From the NCBI RefSeq assembly GCF_001544795.2, contig NZ_FCOI02000034.1, positions 1 through 64,000 on the forward strand: a stretch of 64,000 nt of DNA. Reading direction: 5' to 3'. The translations under genes were made by a program, and so were the position numbers. Within the stretch, counting starts at the first letter, position 1, and the number at the start of each line of letters is the position of its first letter. The DNA comes from Caballeronia temeraria. Lineage in GTDB: Bacteria; Pseudomonadota; Gammaproteobacteria; Burkholderiales; Burkholderiaceae. The notes beneath the pieces were generated by a model. It was not told the DNA's origin, did not search any database, and saw nothing but the letters and a program-made list of their open reading frames with translations. Of this stretch, positions 8,762 through 16,777 are shown piece after piece.

Positions 8762-10102
8762 CTATGCCGCCGAGCGCGATTCCGCGAATACCTGTTCGTC
8801 GTCGCGATGACGCGAAAGATGCTTGCCGAGCAGCGCGGCGATCAACGTGAACAGGCAGAACGCGGCGAGGTACAGCATCACGTAGGTTGGCTTGCCGTCG
8901 GCATAGGCGACGAGCACCGTCGCGATGAAAGGCGTCGGCCCGCCGATGAACGCGCCCGAAAACTCGCGGCACATGGCGATGCCGGAGAAGCGGTACTGCG
9001 TCGGAAAGAGGTTGGAGAGGAACGCGCCCTGCGCGCCGCACGTGCAGCCCCAACTGATGCCGTACACCGCGCTCATCGCGATGGTGGCGAGCACGACATC
9101 CTTCGAATCGATCGCATGAAAGAGCGGCCACACGAGCGCGAGCGCGATCATCGCGCCGGCGGCGAACACATTGCCGCTGCCGTACTTGTCCGCGAGCATG
9201 CCGCCGACGGGCGCGCAGAAGAGCGAAAAGCCGAGCGCGATGATGAGCACGACGAGACTGTCCGCCTTCGCCATGCCAACGGTGTTCGTCATATAGCTGA
9301 GCGCGAAGGTGTTGAGCACGTAGGACAGCGCCTGATGGCCGCCCATCGCGAAGAAGCCGCACAGCAGTTCGCGCCGGCTATTGCGGAACAGTTCGGCCAC
9401 GGGCACTTTGCCGGCCTTGGCTTTTTCGCTTGCCTTCTCCATCGCGGCGACGTATTCCGGCGTCTCGTCGAGTTTCGAGCGGATGTAGATGGCGACGCCG
9501 AACAGCGCGAGCGACAGCAGGAACGGCACGCGCCACACCCACGAAAAGAGAATGTCCTCGGGCACGTACGAGATCATCAGGAACGTGGCGATCGCGATCA
9601 TCACGCCGAAGTTGGTCGCGGCGTTCGGGATCGACGTGAAGAATGCGCGGCGGCTCGGCGGCGTGTATTCGGCGATCAGCGTGATCGCGCCCGCGAGTTC
9701 CGCGCCCGCGCCGAAGCCCTGCATCATGCGCAGGAGCACGAGCAGGATCGGCGCGAGAATGCCTGCCTGCTGCCATGTCGGCAATAAACCGAGGCCGACG
9801 GTCGCCGCGCCCATGATCGTCACGCAGAAGACGAGCGCTGGCTTGCGGCCGTATTTATCGCCGATATGCGAAATGACGATGCCGCCCAGCGGCCGGATGA
9901 TGAAGCCCACAGCGAACGTCGCGAATGCGGCGAGCGTGCCCGCCAGCGACGACAGATGCGGAAAGAACAGCTTGTTGATGATGAGGCCCGATGCCGCCGC
10001 ATAAAGTCCATAGTCGTACCATTCGATGATGGTGCCGAGCGTGGACGCGAATACGGCGCGCCGGATGTTCCTGCGGTCTGCCCGCGCGAGTGCTGGTTGC
10101 AT
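8762..10102 (-). CDS. MFS transporter, metabolite:H+ symporter (MHS) type
   Basis: A 446-residue, 12-helix major facilitator protein in the inner membrane. The N-terminus has the MHS signature FASTLGTIIEWYDYGLYA. The loop 2-3 motif is GDKYGRKPAL, and LRMMQGFGAGAELAGAITL is typical of proton-coupled carboxylate, betaine or shikimate symporters (ShiA, KgtP, ProP relatives). It lies between the enoyl-CoA hydratase and CoA-transferase genes of set A, with 46 bp to the latter. The context suggests it imports the carboxylate that set A degrades, as the TRAP system does for set B. Confidence 0.9.
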   Translation of the reverse strand: MQPALARADRRNIRRAVFASTLGTIIEWYDYGLYAAASGLIINKLFFPHLSSLAGTLAAFATFAVGFIIRPLGGIVISHIGDKYGRKPALVFCVTIMGAATVGLGLLPTWQQAGILAPILLVLLRMMQGFGAGAELAGAITLIAEYTPPSRRAFFTSIPNAATNFGVMIAIATFLMISYVPEDILFSWVWRVPFLLSLALFGVAIYIRSKLDETPEYVAAMEKASEKAKAGKVPVAELFRNSRRELLCGFFAMGGHQALSYVLNTFALSYMTNTVGMAKADSLVVLIIALGFSLFCAPVGGMLADKYGSGNVFAAGAMIALALVWPLFHAIDSKDVVLATIAMSAVYGISWGCTCGAQGAFLSNLFPTQYRFSGIAMCREFSGAFIGGPTPFIATVLVAYADGKPTYVMLYLAAFCLFTLIAALLGKHLSRHRDDEQVFAESRSAA

Positions 10103-10207
10103 GGCGCTGTCTCCTGCTTCTCTTGTCTGATCTCTGTGCGATGCCGCGCGCTCGAAGGCCGCGGCATCCGTTGACGGTTTCGCCGCTGATCGTGCCGGTC
10201 CTTCGAA

Positions 10208-10963
10208 TCAGGTCCGGCCGCGATTGCCGAACGCGCTGGCGCCCTCCTCGTAATTGCCCGATGCGAAGCAGAGCGAGGTCAGCTCGTTCTCGTAGCGGAT
10301 GCCCTGGTCCACGCTCATCGAGAGCGCCGCGCGCACCGCCGCCTTCACGGACTGCGTCGCGATCGGGCTGTACCCGGCCATCTTGCGGCACAGCGACATG
10401 GCGTGATCGACGACGGCTTCGTCGTCCACCACGATCTCGACTAGGCCGATACCGCGCGCCTCGTCCGCATCGATGGTGTCGGCGGTCAAAAGCAGGCGCA
10501 TCGCCTGTCCGTAGCCGACGAGACGCGGCAGCATCTGCGACGCGCCGCCGCCGCCCACCCAGCCGCGCAGCACTTCGGGTGCGCCGAACTTCGCGCTGCG
10601 GCCGGCCACGCGGATATCGGCGCCGAGCATCATTTCCAGTCCGCCTCCGAGCACCCAGCCTTTCAGTGCGGCGACGACGGGCTTCGTGAATTCGCGCACG
10701 ACCATCGCGTAATCGGTGCGCGCGCGGAATTCCCACGCGCTCTGGTACGTCTTGAGCGAATGCAGGTCGCTGCCCGCGCTGAACGCGCGGTCGCCTTCGC
10801 CGCGCAGCAGCACGACGCGCACCGTCTCGTCGCGCTCAACCTCCTGCCGGATGCCGGCGAGCGTCTGCGTCATCCCGGGCGTGATCGCGTTCATCTTTTC
10901 CGGCCGGTTGATGATGATCTCCGCCACCGCGCCGTGCCTGCGCATCAGTATCTGTTCCTGCAT
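10208..10963 (-). CDS. Enoyl-CoA hydratase/isomerase family protein, set A
   Basis: A 251-residue crotonase-fold protein acting on a CoA thioester. The fold landmarks are INRPEKMNAI, the oxyanion-hole block AFSAGSDLHSL, KGWVLGGGLEMMLGADIRVAG, and APEVLRGWVGGGGASQML, where the usual catalytic Glu is seen in the PEV segment. The ATG at 10963 has an ideal AAGGAGG just upstream; the open frame further 5' runs over the promoter. It is the first gene of the seven-gene minus-strand set A operon and is divergent from the TetR gene. Its paralogue in set B is at 20029-20787. Confidence 0.9.
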   Translation of the reverse strand: MQEQILMRRHGAVAEIIINRPEKMNAITPGMTQTLAGIRQEVERDETVRVVLLRGEGDRAFSAGSDLHSLKTYQSAWEFRARTDYAMVVREFTKPVVAALKGWVLGGGLEMMLGADIRVAGRSAKFGAPEVLRGWVGGGGASQMLPRLVGYGQAMRLLLTADTIDADEARGIGLVEIVVDDEAVVDHAMSLCRKMAGYSPIATQSVKAAVRAALSMSVDQGIRYENELTSLCFASGNYEEGASAFGNRGRT

Positions 10964-11017
10964 CGCGCCTCCTTGTTTGCCGACTGCCGCAGCAGTCGTG
11001 TCCCCTTCTCGTTTTCC

Positions 11018-11041
11018 CTTATACTTACTTACTAGTAAGTA
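11018..11041 (-). promoter_or_regulatory. Set A promoter with 16-bp palindromic TetR-type operator
   Basis: The perfect palindrome TACTTACTAGTAAGTA occupies 11026-11041, in the gap between the divergent enoyl-CoA hydratase and TetR genes. A minus-strand -10-like TATAAG (11018-11023) sits two bases from it, so a bound repressor would cover the promoter core. The motif resembles operators of TetR repressors of acyl-CoA metabolism. That the adjacent TetR binds it is inference from position and symmetry. No good -35 hexamer is visible. A second, shorter palindrome CGTTGCGCAACG lies at 11072-11083. Confidence 0.65.
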
Positions 11042-11244
11042 GCTTGAGCGGACATTAACATCAATCCCGAACGTTGCGCAACGGGAATTTTGAGGAGGCA
11101 AAAATGCGAGGCGGCACAGCGGACGCAGAGACGCTCGAAGAACACGCAGGAACGCGGCTGGCCGGCAGGGGTCGTGTAAAATCGGCCGTTGCTTCGCCCC
11201 GTATGAGGCTGAGTCACCACACCGATCCTCACCGAGGGAAAACC

Positions 11245-11904
11245 TTGAGTCAGACCGAGAAGACCGCGAAAACCGACAAGACGGCGCCGGCGACCCGGCA
11301 GCGGTCTTCCATGTACGACAGCATCAAGGACGTGGCCAAACGGCTCTTGATCGCGCACGGTTATCACAAGACGACGTTCGGCGTGATCGCGAAGGAACTC
11401 GGCATCACGACGACCAACATCCACTATCACTTCGGCAACAAGAACAGCCTTGTCGAGGAAGTGGTGAAGGATTACGTGGCCGGCGCAACGGAAGGTCAGA
11501 AGAAAATCTGGCTCGACGAAACCATGTCCTTGCAGGACAAGGTGCAGGCGGAAATCGCCTTCAACCGCAATCTCTTTCGCAAGTACAACCCGAACGGCAA
11601 GACGCGCAAGCCGTGGAGTCTGATCGGCCGGCTGCGCCTCGAAAGCGACGTCCTCACCGACGAAGCGCGCGCCGCGCTCGCGGGCTTCACCACGGAAATT
11701 CACGGCGCGGTGGAGTTCGCGGTCGCGCACGCGAGCCGCAGCGGCGAGCTCAAGCGCGACACGCCCAAGGAAGACCTGATCTTCCTGCTCACGCATCTGA
11801 TCGACAGCCTGTCGGTATTCGCACAGGACGCGGGCGGCTTCGAGCGCGTCGAGCAGTTCATGAACTCGTTCTCGCGCGTCGTGCTCGCGAAATACACGAA
11901 GTAA
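11245..11904 (+). CDS. TetR-family transcriptional regulator
   Basis: A 219-residue TetR/AcrR protein. The HTH spans about residues 44-66 (TTFGVIAKELGITTTNIHYH followed by FGNKNSLV), and the C-terminal helical domain ends SFSRVVLAKYTK. The frame is open upstream to 11074, but TTG at 11245 has GAGGGA just before it and gives a normal N-terminal arm; the internal ATG at 11311 is an alternative. It is divergent from the set A operon, with the palindrome at 11026-11041 between them, so autoregulation and repression of set A is the natural reading. The ligand may be a CoA thioester of the pathway. Confidence 0.85.
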   Translation: MSQTEKTAKTDKTAPATRQRSSMYDSIKDVAKRLLIAHGYHKTTFGVIAKELGITTTNIHYHFGNKNSLVEEVVKDYVAGATEGQKKIWLDETMSLQDKVQAEIAFNRNLFRKYNPNGKTRKPWSLIGRLRLESDVLTDEARAALAGFTTEIHGAVEFAVAHASRSGELKRDTPKEDLIFLLTHLIDSLSVFAQDAGGFERVEQFMNSFSRVVLAKYTK

Positions 11905-11940
11905 CCCAGCGTTTTTGCGCATCGCGGGCGCACCGCGCGC

Positions 11941-11969
11941 TGGACAATTAGATCGATCTACCTTATTGT
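11941..11969 (+). promoter_or_regulatory. Promoter with LacI-type operator TAGATCGATCTA (site 1)
   Basis: A sigma-70-like promoter reads TGGACA (11941-11946), a 17-bp spacer, then TATTGT (11964-11969). The perfect palindrome TAGATCGATCTA (11949-11960) lies entirely inside the spacer, 28 bp upstream of the Gfo/Idh/MocA start. The same 12-mer recurs at two other promoters of set B. A central CG in an even palindrome is typical of LacI-family operators. The cognate regulator is proposed to be the LacI protein two genes downstream. Confidence 0.8.
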
Positions 11970-11988
11970 CGCGGTACGGAGACAATTC

Positions 11989-13035
11989 ATGAGCGATAAC
12001 GCCTTCAGCATCGCCGTCGTGGGCGCGGGCATGGCATCCGCGCCGCATCTCGCGGGCCTTCTGGACTTGCGGGAGCGGGTGACCGTGCGCCATGTCGTCG
12101 CGCGTTCCGAGGCGCGTGCGCGCGTGTTTGCGGATGCGCTGCCGCACGCCCGCGTCACGCTCGACCTGGACACCGCGCTGGCCGATCCGCACGTGAACGC
12201 CGTGCTGCTGCTCACGCCGCCGAACACGCATCTGGAACTCGGCGCGAAAATCGCGGCGGCGGGCAAGCATCTGCTGGTCGAAAAGCCAGTCGATGTCACG
12301 ACCGCGCGCGCTCGTGAACTCGCCGACATATGCGAGCGGCATGGCGTCGTCGCGGCGACGGTGCTGCAGCATCGTACGCGGGATGCCTCACGCAAGCTGC
12401 GCGAGTTGCTCGATGCCCGCGCGCTCGGCGACATCCACAGCGCGAGCGTCGCGGTGCCGTGGTGGCGGCCGCAATCCTATTACGACGAACCCGGGCGCGG
12501 CACGCTCGCGCGCGACGGCGGCGGCGTGCTGATGACGCAAGCCATTCATACGCTCGATCTGTTCCTGTGGCTCGCCGGCTGTCCCGACGAAGTGTTCGCC
12601 TATGCGATCACCAGCCACGCGCATCGCATGGAATGTGAGGACACGGTCGCGGGCGTCATGCGCTATGGCAGCGGCTGCGTCGCGTCGCTCCATGCGAGCA
12701 CGGCGGTATATCCCGGCTTCGACGAACGCATCGAGATCAGCGGCGCGAACGGCACCGCCACGCTCAGCGGCGGCAGGCTCGTCGTCCATTACGTGGACGG
12801 CTCCGTGATCGAGGAAGGCGAAGCAGCATCGCTCGGTTCCGGCGCAAATCCGATGGCCTTCTCGCACCATGCGCATCGGGCGGTCATGGCCAATTTCATC
12901 GATGCCGCCACGCGCGGCGCCGAGCCGGTCGCATCGCTACGCAGCGCGCTGACCGTTCAACTGCTGATCGATGCCCTCATCGCGTCGTCGGCGAATCGTC
13001 GACCCATGCCGGTCAAGCCCGGCTCGCCAACATGA
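11989..13035 (+). CDS. Gfo/Idh/MocA-family oxidoreductase
   Basis: A 348-residue NAD(P)-dependent dehydrogenase of the glucose-fructose oxidoreductase/inositol dehydrogenase family. The N-terminal Rossmann motif is VVGAGMASAPHL, and LLVEKPVDV carries the EKP motif with the catalytic lysine. DGGGVLMTQAIHTLDLFLW holds the GGG...H substrate-site motif. Members oxidise sugars, cyclitols or their derivatives, often at C2 or C3. It is first in a unit with the shikimate-dehydrogenase-like and LacI genes; its TGA overlaps the next ATG as ATGA. Expression should be controlled by the operator at 11949. There is no set A counterpart. Confidence 0.88.
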   Translation: MSDNAFSIAVVGAGMASAPHLAGLLDLRERVTVRHVVARSEARARVFADALPHARVTLDLDTALADPHVNAVLLLTPPNTHLELGAKIAAAGKHLLVEKPVDVTTARARELADICERHGVVAATVLQHRTRDASRKLRELLDARALGDIHSASVAVPWWRPQSYYDEPGRGTLARDGGGVLMTQAIHTLDLFLWLAGCPDEVFAYAITSHAHRMECEDTVAGVMRYGSGCVASLHASTAVYPGFDERIEISGANGTATLSGGRLVVHYVDGSVIEEGEAASLGSGANPMAFSHHAHRAVMANFIDAATRGAEPVASLRSALTVQLLIDALIASSANRRPMPVKPGSPT

Positions 13036-13847
13036 CCCATACGCTCAATGCCGCCGTCGCCGGCGATACGCGCCTCTTCGCCATCGTCGGCGATCCCATC
13101 GCGCAGGCACGCTCGCCGCTCGTGTTCAACGAAATCTTCCAGCGCATGGGCGTCAATGCAGTGCTCGTGCCGATGCGAATTCCTGCCGCATCGCTCGCGA
13201 GGGCGATCGCGGGACTCAAGGCAGTCGGCAATCTGGACGGCATCGTCGTCACGGTGCCGCACAAGATCGCGATGACGGAACTCGTCGACCGGCTGCTGCC
13301 CGCCGCGCAGCACGTGGGCGCGATCAACTGCATGCGCCGCGCCGAAAACGGCGAATGGGAAGGCGACATGTACGACGGCGAAGGCTTCACGCGCGGACTG
13401 CGCAAAGAGGGCCACGAGCCGCGCGGCATGGCGGTGTTCCAGGCGGGCGCGGGTGGCGCGGGAAAGGCGCTCGCCCATGCGCTCGCGCGCGCGGGCGTGC
13501 GTTCGCTGCAACTGACCGACGTGGATCGCGACAAGCAGGACGCGCTCGTCGCGCAGATCGCGCGGGCCTATCCGGACGTGCGCGTCGTCGCAGGCGGCGA
13601 GAAACCGGAGAACGTCGACATGGTGGTGAACGCCACGCCGTGCGGCATGGCGCCGGGCGACCCGCTGCCGTTCGACATCGACAGGCTCGGCCGCGATGTG
13701 CTGGTCGCCGACATCATCATGAAACCCGAGCGCACGCCGCTGCTCTGCCGGGCGGAAGAGCGCGGGCATCGCGTTCATCTCGGCCGGCATCTGCTGGAGA
13801 ATCAGGCGGAACTCGTCGCGGAATTCTTCGGCATCGCACCGATGTGA
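13032..13847 (+). CDS. Shikimate/quinate dehydrogenase-like oxidoreductase, set B
   Basis: A 271-residue AroE/YdiB-family protein. Catalytic Lys is in VTVPHK (about 78) and Asp in GDMYDG (about 115). The cofactor loop is GAGGAGKALAH. The substrate-side motif is A-R-S-P rather than H-S-x-S-P, keeping one of the two carboxylate-binding serines that copy A lacks. It is coupled to the Gfo/Idh gene through an ATGA overlap and lies 72 bp before the LacI gene. A catabolic ring- or chain-hydroxyl dehydrogenase is more likely than a biosynthetic AroE, given the neighbours and a paralogue at 6255-7115. Confidence 0.86.
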   Translation: MTHTLNAAVAGDTRLFAIVGDPIAQARSPLVFNEIFQRMGVNAVLVPMRIPAASLARAIAGLKAVGNLDGIVVTVPHKIAMTELVDRLLPAAQHVGAINCMRRAENGEWEGDMYDGEGFTRGLRKEGHEPRGMAVFQAGAGGAGKALAHALARAGVRSLQLTDVDRDKQDALVAQIARAYPDVRVVAGGEKPENVDMVVNATPCGMAPGDPLPFDIDRLGRDVLVADIIMKPERTPLLCRAEERGHRVHLGRHLLENQAELVAEFFGIAPM

Positions 13848-13919
13848 CGCAAGGCGCCGGCAGCGGAACGTCCGGCCGTTTCGGATACACTCCGGGCATA
13901 CGACTCATCGACCGTTCCA

Positions 13920-14954
13920 ATGTCCCGAGACAAACCCGGTTCTCCCGTTACACTGCTCGACATCGCCAACGATCTCGGCCTGTCTCGCGCCACGGTCTCG
14001 CTCGTTCTGCGCAACAGCCCGCGCATTTCCGAGGCTACGCGCGAGCGCGTGCTCGAAGCGTTCAAGCGCAAAGGCTATGTCTATAACCGCCACGCGGCGG
14101 GCATGCGCAGCAATCAGACGCATACGGTCGGCGTCGTCGTCAACGATCTCGCCAATCCTTATTTCACGATGCTCGTGCGCGCCATCGAAGCGAGCCTGAG
14201 CACGCAAGGCTTCATCACGCTGCTCGGCAACACCGACGAATCGCTCGAACGGCAAAGCCGCTTTCTCGATACGGTGCGGCAGCACAACATCGACGGTCTC
14301 ATCGTCTGTCCGACGGAATCCACCACGGCCTCGCAGATGCGTCAGGTGCTCGCCTGGGGCATTCCGTGCGTGTTCGCCTCGCGCTACGTGGCGAACCTTC
14401 AGGCCGATTACGTGGGCGTGGACAACCGGCGCGGCATGGCGCTCGCGACCTCGCATCTGATCGGCCTCGGGCATCGCCGTATCGCGATGATCGGCGGCGT
14501 GATGCGCGCCTCCACCGGCAGCGACCGCGCCGAAGGTTATCGCGAAGCCCTGCGCGCCGCGAAGATCAAGCTCGACGAACGGCTGATCGTGCCCTCGCCG
14601 CTCACGCGCTCCGACGGCAAGCGCATCATCACCGAACTGCTGCGCCTGAAGAATCCGCCGACGGCGGTCGTGTGCGGCAACGATATCGTCGCGTTCGGCG
14701 TGATGCTGGGCCTGCGCGCGCACGGCATCGAACCGGGCACGGATTTCGGCGTCGTCGGCTTCGACGATGTCCCCGAAGCCGCGCTGTGGGAGCCGCCGCT
14801 CACGACGGTACAGGTCTTGCAGGACGAGATCGGCCAGACCGCCGCCGACCTCCTGCTCAAGCGCATGACCGAGCCGTCGCGCACGCCGACGCGCATCGTG
14901 TCGGAGCCGGTGCTCATCGTGCGCGGCACCTGCGGCGCGCGCGCCAAGGCCTGA
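13920..14954 (+). CDS. LacI-family transcriptional regulator of set B
   Basis: A 344-residue LacI/GalR protein. The HTH is at about residues 10-30 (VTLLDIANDLGLSRATVSLV), followed by a hinge region near GYVYNRHAAGMRSN and a periplasmic-binding-protein-like effector domain (VGVVVNDLANPYF ... VVCGNDIVAFGVMLGL ... GFDDVPEA). The start is ATG at 13920. It is third in the unit under operator site 1, so it probably represses itself. TAGATCGATCTA at 11949, 15067 and 29248 marks the likely regulon. A short GCCTG-AAAAA-CAGGC hairpin overlaps the stop codon (14949-14963) but lacks a T-run. Confidence 0.92.
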   Translation: MSRDKPGSPVTLLDIANDLGLSRATVSLVLRNSPRISEATRERVLEAFKRKGYVYNRHAAGMRSNQTHTVGVVVNDLANPYFTMLVRAIEASLSTQGFITLLGNTDESLERQSRFLDTVRQHNIDGLIVCPTESTTASQMRQVLAWGIPCVFASRYVANLQADYVGVDNRRGMALATSHLIGLGHRRIAMIGGVMRASTGSDRAEGYREALRAAKIKLDERLIVPSPLTRSDGKRIITELLRLKNPPTAVVCGNDIVAFGVMLGLRAHGIEPGTDFGVVGFDDVPEAALWEPPLTTVQVLQDEIGQTAADLLLKRMTEPSRTPTRIVSEPVLIVRGTCGARAKA

Positions 14955-15028
14955 AAAACAGGCTCGCTTTCTCATCGTCCGAACTTTCCCGAGCCGTCCG
15001 GTTCGGGTTTCCCTTAGGCAAAATCCGC

Positions 15029-15078
15029 TTGCGTCACGTCTGCGCAGCCCCTAATCTACGCCCTAGTAGATCGATCTA
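15029..15078 (+). promoter_or_regulatory. Promoter with LacI-type operator TAGATCGATCTA (site 2)
   Basis: TTGCGT (15029-15034), a 17-bp spacer and TAATCT (15052-15057) form a sigma-70-like promoter. The palindrome TAGATCGATCTA (15067-15078) begins ten bases after the -10, at the expected transcription start, an efficient roadblock position. It lies 131 bp upstream of the chosen TRAP binding-protein start and should control the long unit from 15210 to 26438. Confidence 0.8.
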
Positions 15079-15209
15079 ACACGCGATAAAGACGTGCTCA
15101 TGCGGCAGCCTTCCGGTCAGTTCCAGCCGCTCCTCCGTGCACTTGCGCCGTAATGCGACACCGCAGTGCGGCAGTGCGATACGGCATGAAAACCATAGGA
15201 ATCCGATTC

Positions 15210-16193
15210 ATGCGTGACTACCTGCTCTCTCGCCGCAAGCTGCTGATCCTCGCCGCCGCGTCCGCCGCCGCGGGCTACATGCCGCGCCTCGCGCTGGCGG
15301 ACGGACAGACCATCCGTATCGGCGATGTCGTGGATCGCCACAATCCCGAAGTCATTACCGAGAACGTGATGGCGAAGAAGCTGAAGGAATCGACGGGCTT
15401 CGACGCGCGCGTATTTCCCGACGGCGTCCTCGGCTCGCACACCCGCATGAACGAGCAGTTGCGCAACGGCACGCTGGAAATCACGGTCACGAACGTCGCG
15501 GATCTGGAAGGCTACGACAAGCGTCTCGGCCTGTTCGCCATGCCCTTCGCGTTTCCGGATCGCAAGTCGCTGTTCTCGGCGCAGGACGGCGCGCTCGGTC
15601 AGGCATACGCGGGCATTCTGGACAAGCTCGGCTTCGTGCTGCTGGGCTGGTTCGATTCGGGACAGCGCAGCGTCTACAACCGCACGCGCGCCGTTCACGA
15701 ACCGGACGATCTCAAGGGCCTGAAAGTGCGCACGCAGGGCAACCAGATCATGATCGCCACCTTCAACCAGCTGGGCGCGCAGGCAACGCCGCTCGACACG
15801 ACGCAGATCTACTCCGCGCTGCAGCAAGGCGTGGTCGACGGCGCGGAGAACTCGGTCACGTTCTTCGTGCAGCAGCATCACAGCGAAGTGGCCAAGTACT
15901 ACTCATACACGAATCACTTCTTCTCCATCGACCCGATGCTCGCGAGCAAGAAATGGTTCGATGCGCTCGATCCGAAACAGCGCGACGCCGTGAAGCAGGC
16001 GGGCGCCGAGGCGCAACAGCACGAACGCGAACTCTGGATGGCGTCGGACGCGAAGTATCTCTCCGAAGCGAAGAAGAACGGCGCGGCCTTCAACGACGCG
16101 AACATTCCCGCGTTCCGCACGGCGGTCAAGCCGATCTACACGAAGTACCGCTCGAACTTCGCCGAACTGGCGACGTATCTGCCGGATCTCTGA
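15210..16193 (+). CDS. dctP: TRAP transporter substrate-binding protein (DctP family)
   Basis: A 327-residue periplasmic DctP-family solute receptor. The export signal has a twin-arginine-like SRRKLL motif followed by a hydrophobic stretch, with cleavage expected after LALA (residue 30). Family landmarks are LKVRTQGNQIM, whose Arg normally salt-bridges the ligand carboxylate, and QGVVDGAENSVTFF. The ligand is therefore expected to be an organic acid. I chose the ATG at 15210, which has AGGA nearby and gives a compact signal; ATG at 15186 is an alternative. It opens the set B main operon downstream of operator site 2. Confidence 0.92.
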   Translation: MRDYLLSRRKLLILAAASAAAGYMPRLALADGQTIRIGDVVDRHNPEVITENVMAKKLKESTGFDARVFPDGVLGSHTRMNEQLRNGTLEITVTNVADLEGYDKRLGLFAMPFAFPDRKSLFSAQDGALGQAYAGILDKLGFVLLGWFDSGQRSVYNRTRAVHEPDDLKGLKVRTQGNQIMIATFNQLGAQATPLDTTQIYSALQQGVVDGAENSVTFFVQQHHSEVAKYYSYTNHFFSIDPMLASKKWFDALDPKQRDAVKQAGAEAQQHERELWMASDAKYLSEAKKNGAAFNDANIPAFRTAVKPIYTKYRSNFAELATYLPDL

Positions 16194-16216
16194 CCTCAAG
16201 CCACAGGTTCTCCGAC

Positions 16217-16777
16217 ATGAAACCCCAACCGCTTTCGCCTGCGCCCCGCGACGGCATCAACCAGACCCGCGCGTTTCGCATGCTCGCGAGCGTCGAGGAT
16301 CTGCTGATCGCGGTGCTGGTTTTCGCGATCTTCTGCGTCGTGCTCGCGGGCATTTTGTCCCGCTTCGTCTTTCACGTTTCGCTTTCGTGGAACATCGAGG
16401 TCAGCGTCACGCTGATGATCTGGATGACGTTCATCGGCATCGCGGTGGGCGTGCGCGACAAGGTGCATGTCGCGTTCGAACTGTTCGAGGACAAGCTGAG
16501 CGGCCGCTGGCTCACGTGCGCCTCGCTCGTGCAGATGCTGCTGATGGGCTTTCTGCTCGTCGCGCTCGCGTGGGGCGGCTGGCAGTTCACGGAACTCGGC
16601 TTCAGTCAACTCACGCCGAGCGGCATTCCGCAGTGGATCTCGTTCGCCGCCATTCCGGCCGGCAGCGCGCTCGGGCTCCTGCATCTCGCGGCGCATGCAT
16701 GGGACGTCGCGGCGCACGTCGATCTCGACAGCGGCGCGCATCGCGGCCACGGCCATACCGAAACGAGGACGCAATGA
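16217..16777 (+). CDS. dctQ: TRAP transporter small permease (DctQ family)
   Basis: A 186-residue small membrane subunit with four predicted helices: around LLIAVLVFAIFCVVLAGILS, IEVSVTLMIWMTFIGIAVGV, LVQMLLMGFLLVALAWGGW and WISFAAIPAGSALGLLHLAA. The loop GVRDKVHVAFELFED fits the DctQ consensus of charged residues after helix 2. It pairs with the large DctM subunit to form a sodium-driven importer. The ATG at 16217 lies 23 bp after dctP, and the TGA overlaps the dctM ATG (ATGA). The C-terminus is histidine-rich. Confidence 0.9.
   Translation: MKPQPLSPAPRDGINQTRAFRMLASVEDLLIAVLVFAIFCVVLAGILSRFVFHVSLSWNIEVSVTLMIWMTFIGIAVGVRDKVHVAFELFEDKLSGRWLTCASLVQMLLMGFLLVALAWGGWQFTELGFSQLTPSGIPQWISFAAIPAGSALGLLHLAAHAWDVAAHVDLDSGAHRGHGHTETRTQ

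Noticed and set aside
7148..9787. A very long plus-strand open frame (about 880 codons) opposite the CoA-transferase and MFS genes
   Set aside because: It is antisense to two well-recognised proteins, has Arg/His/Ala-rich composition and no family motif; high third-position GC keeps antisense frames open.
14949..14963. GCCTG-AAAAA-CAGGC hairpin at the LacI gene end as a terminator
   Set aside because: Only five pairs, overlaps the stop codon and lacks a clean T-run; mentioned in the gene entry only.
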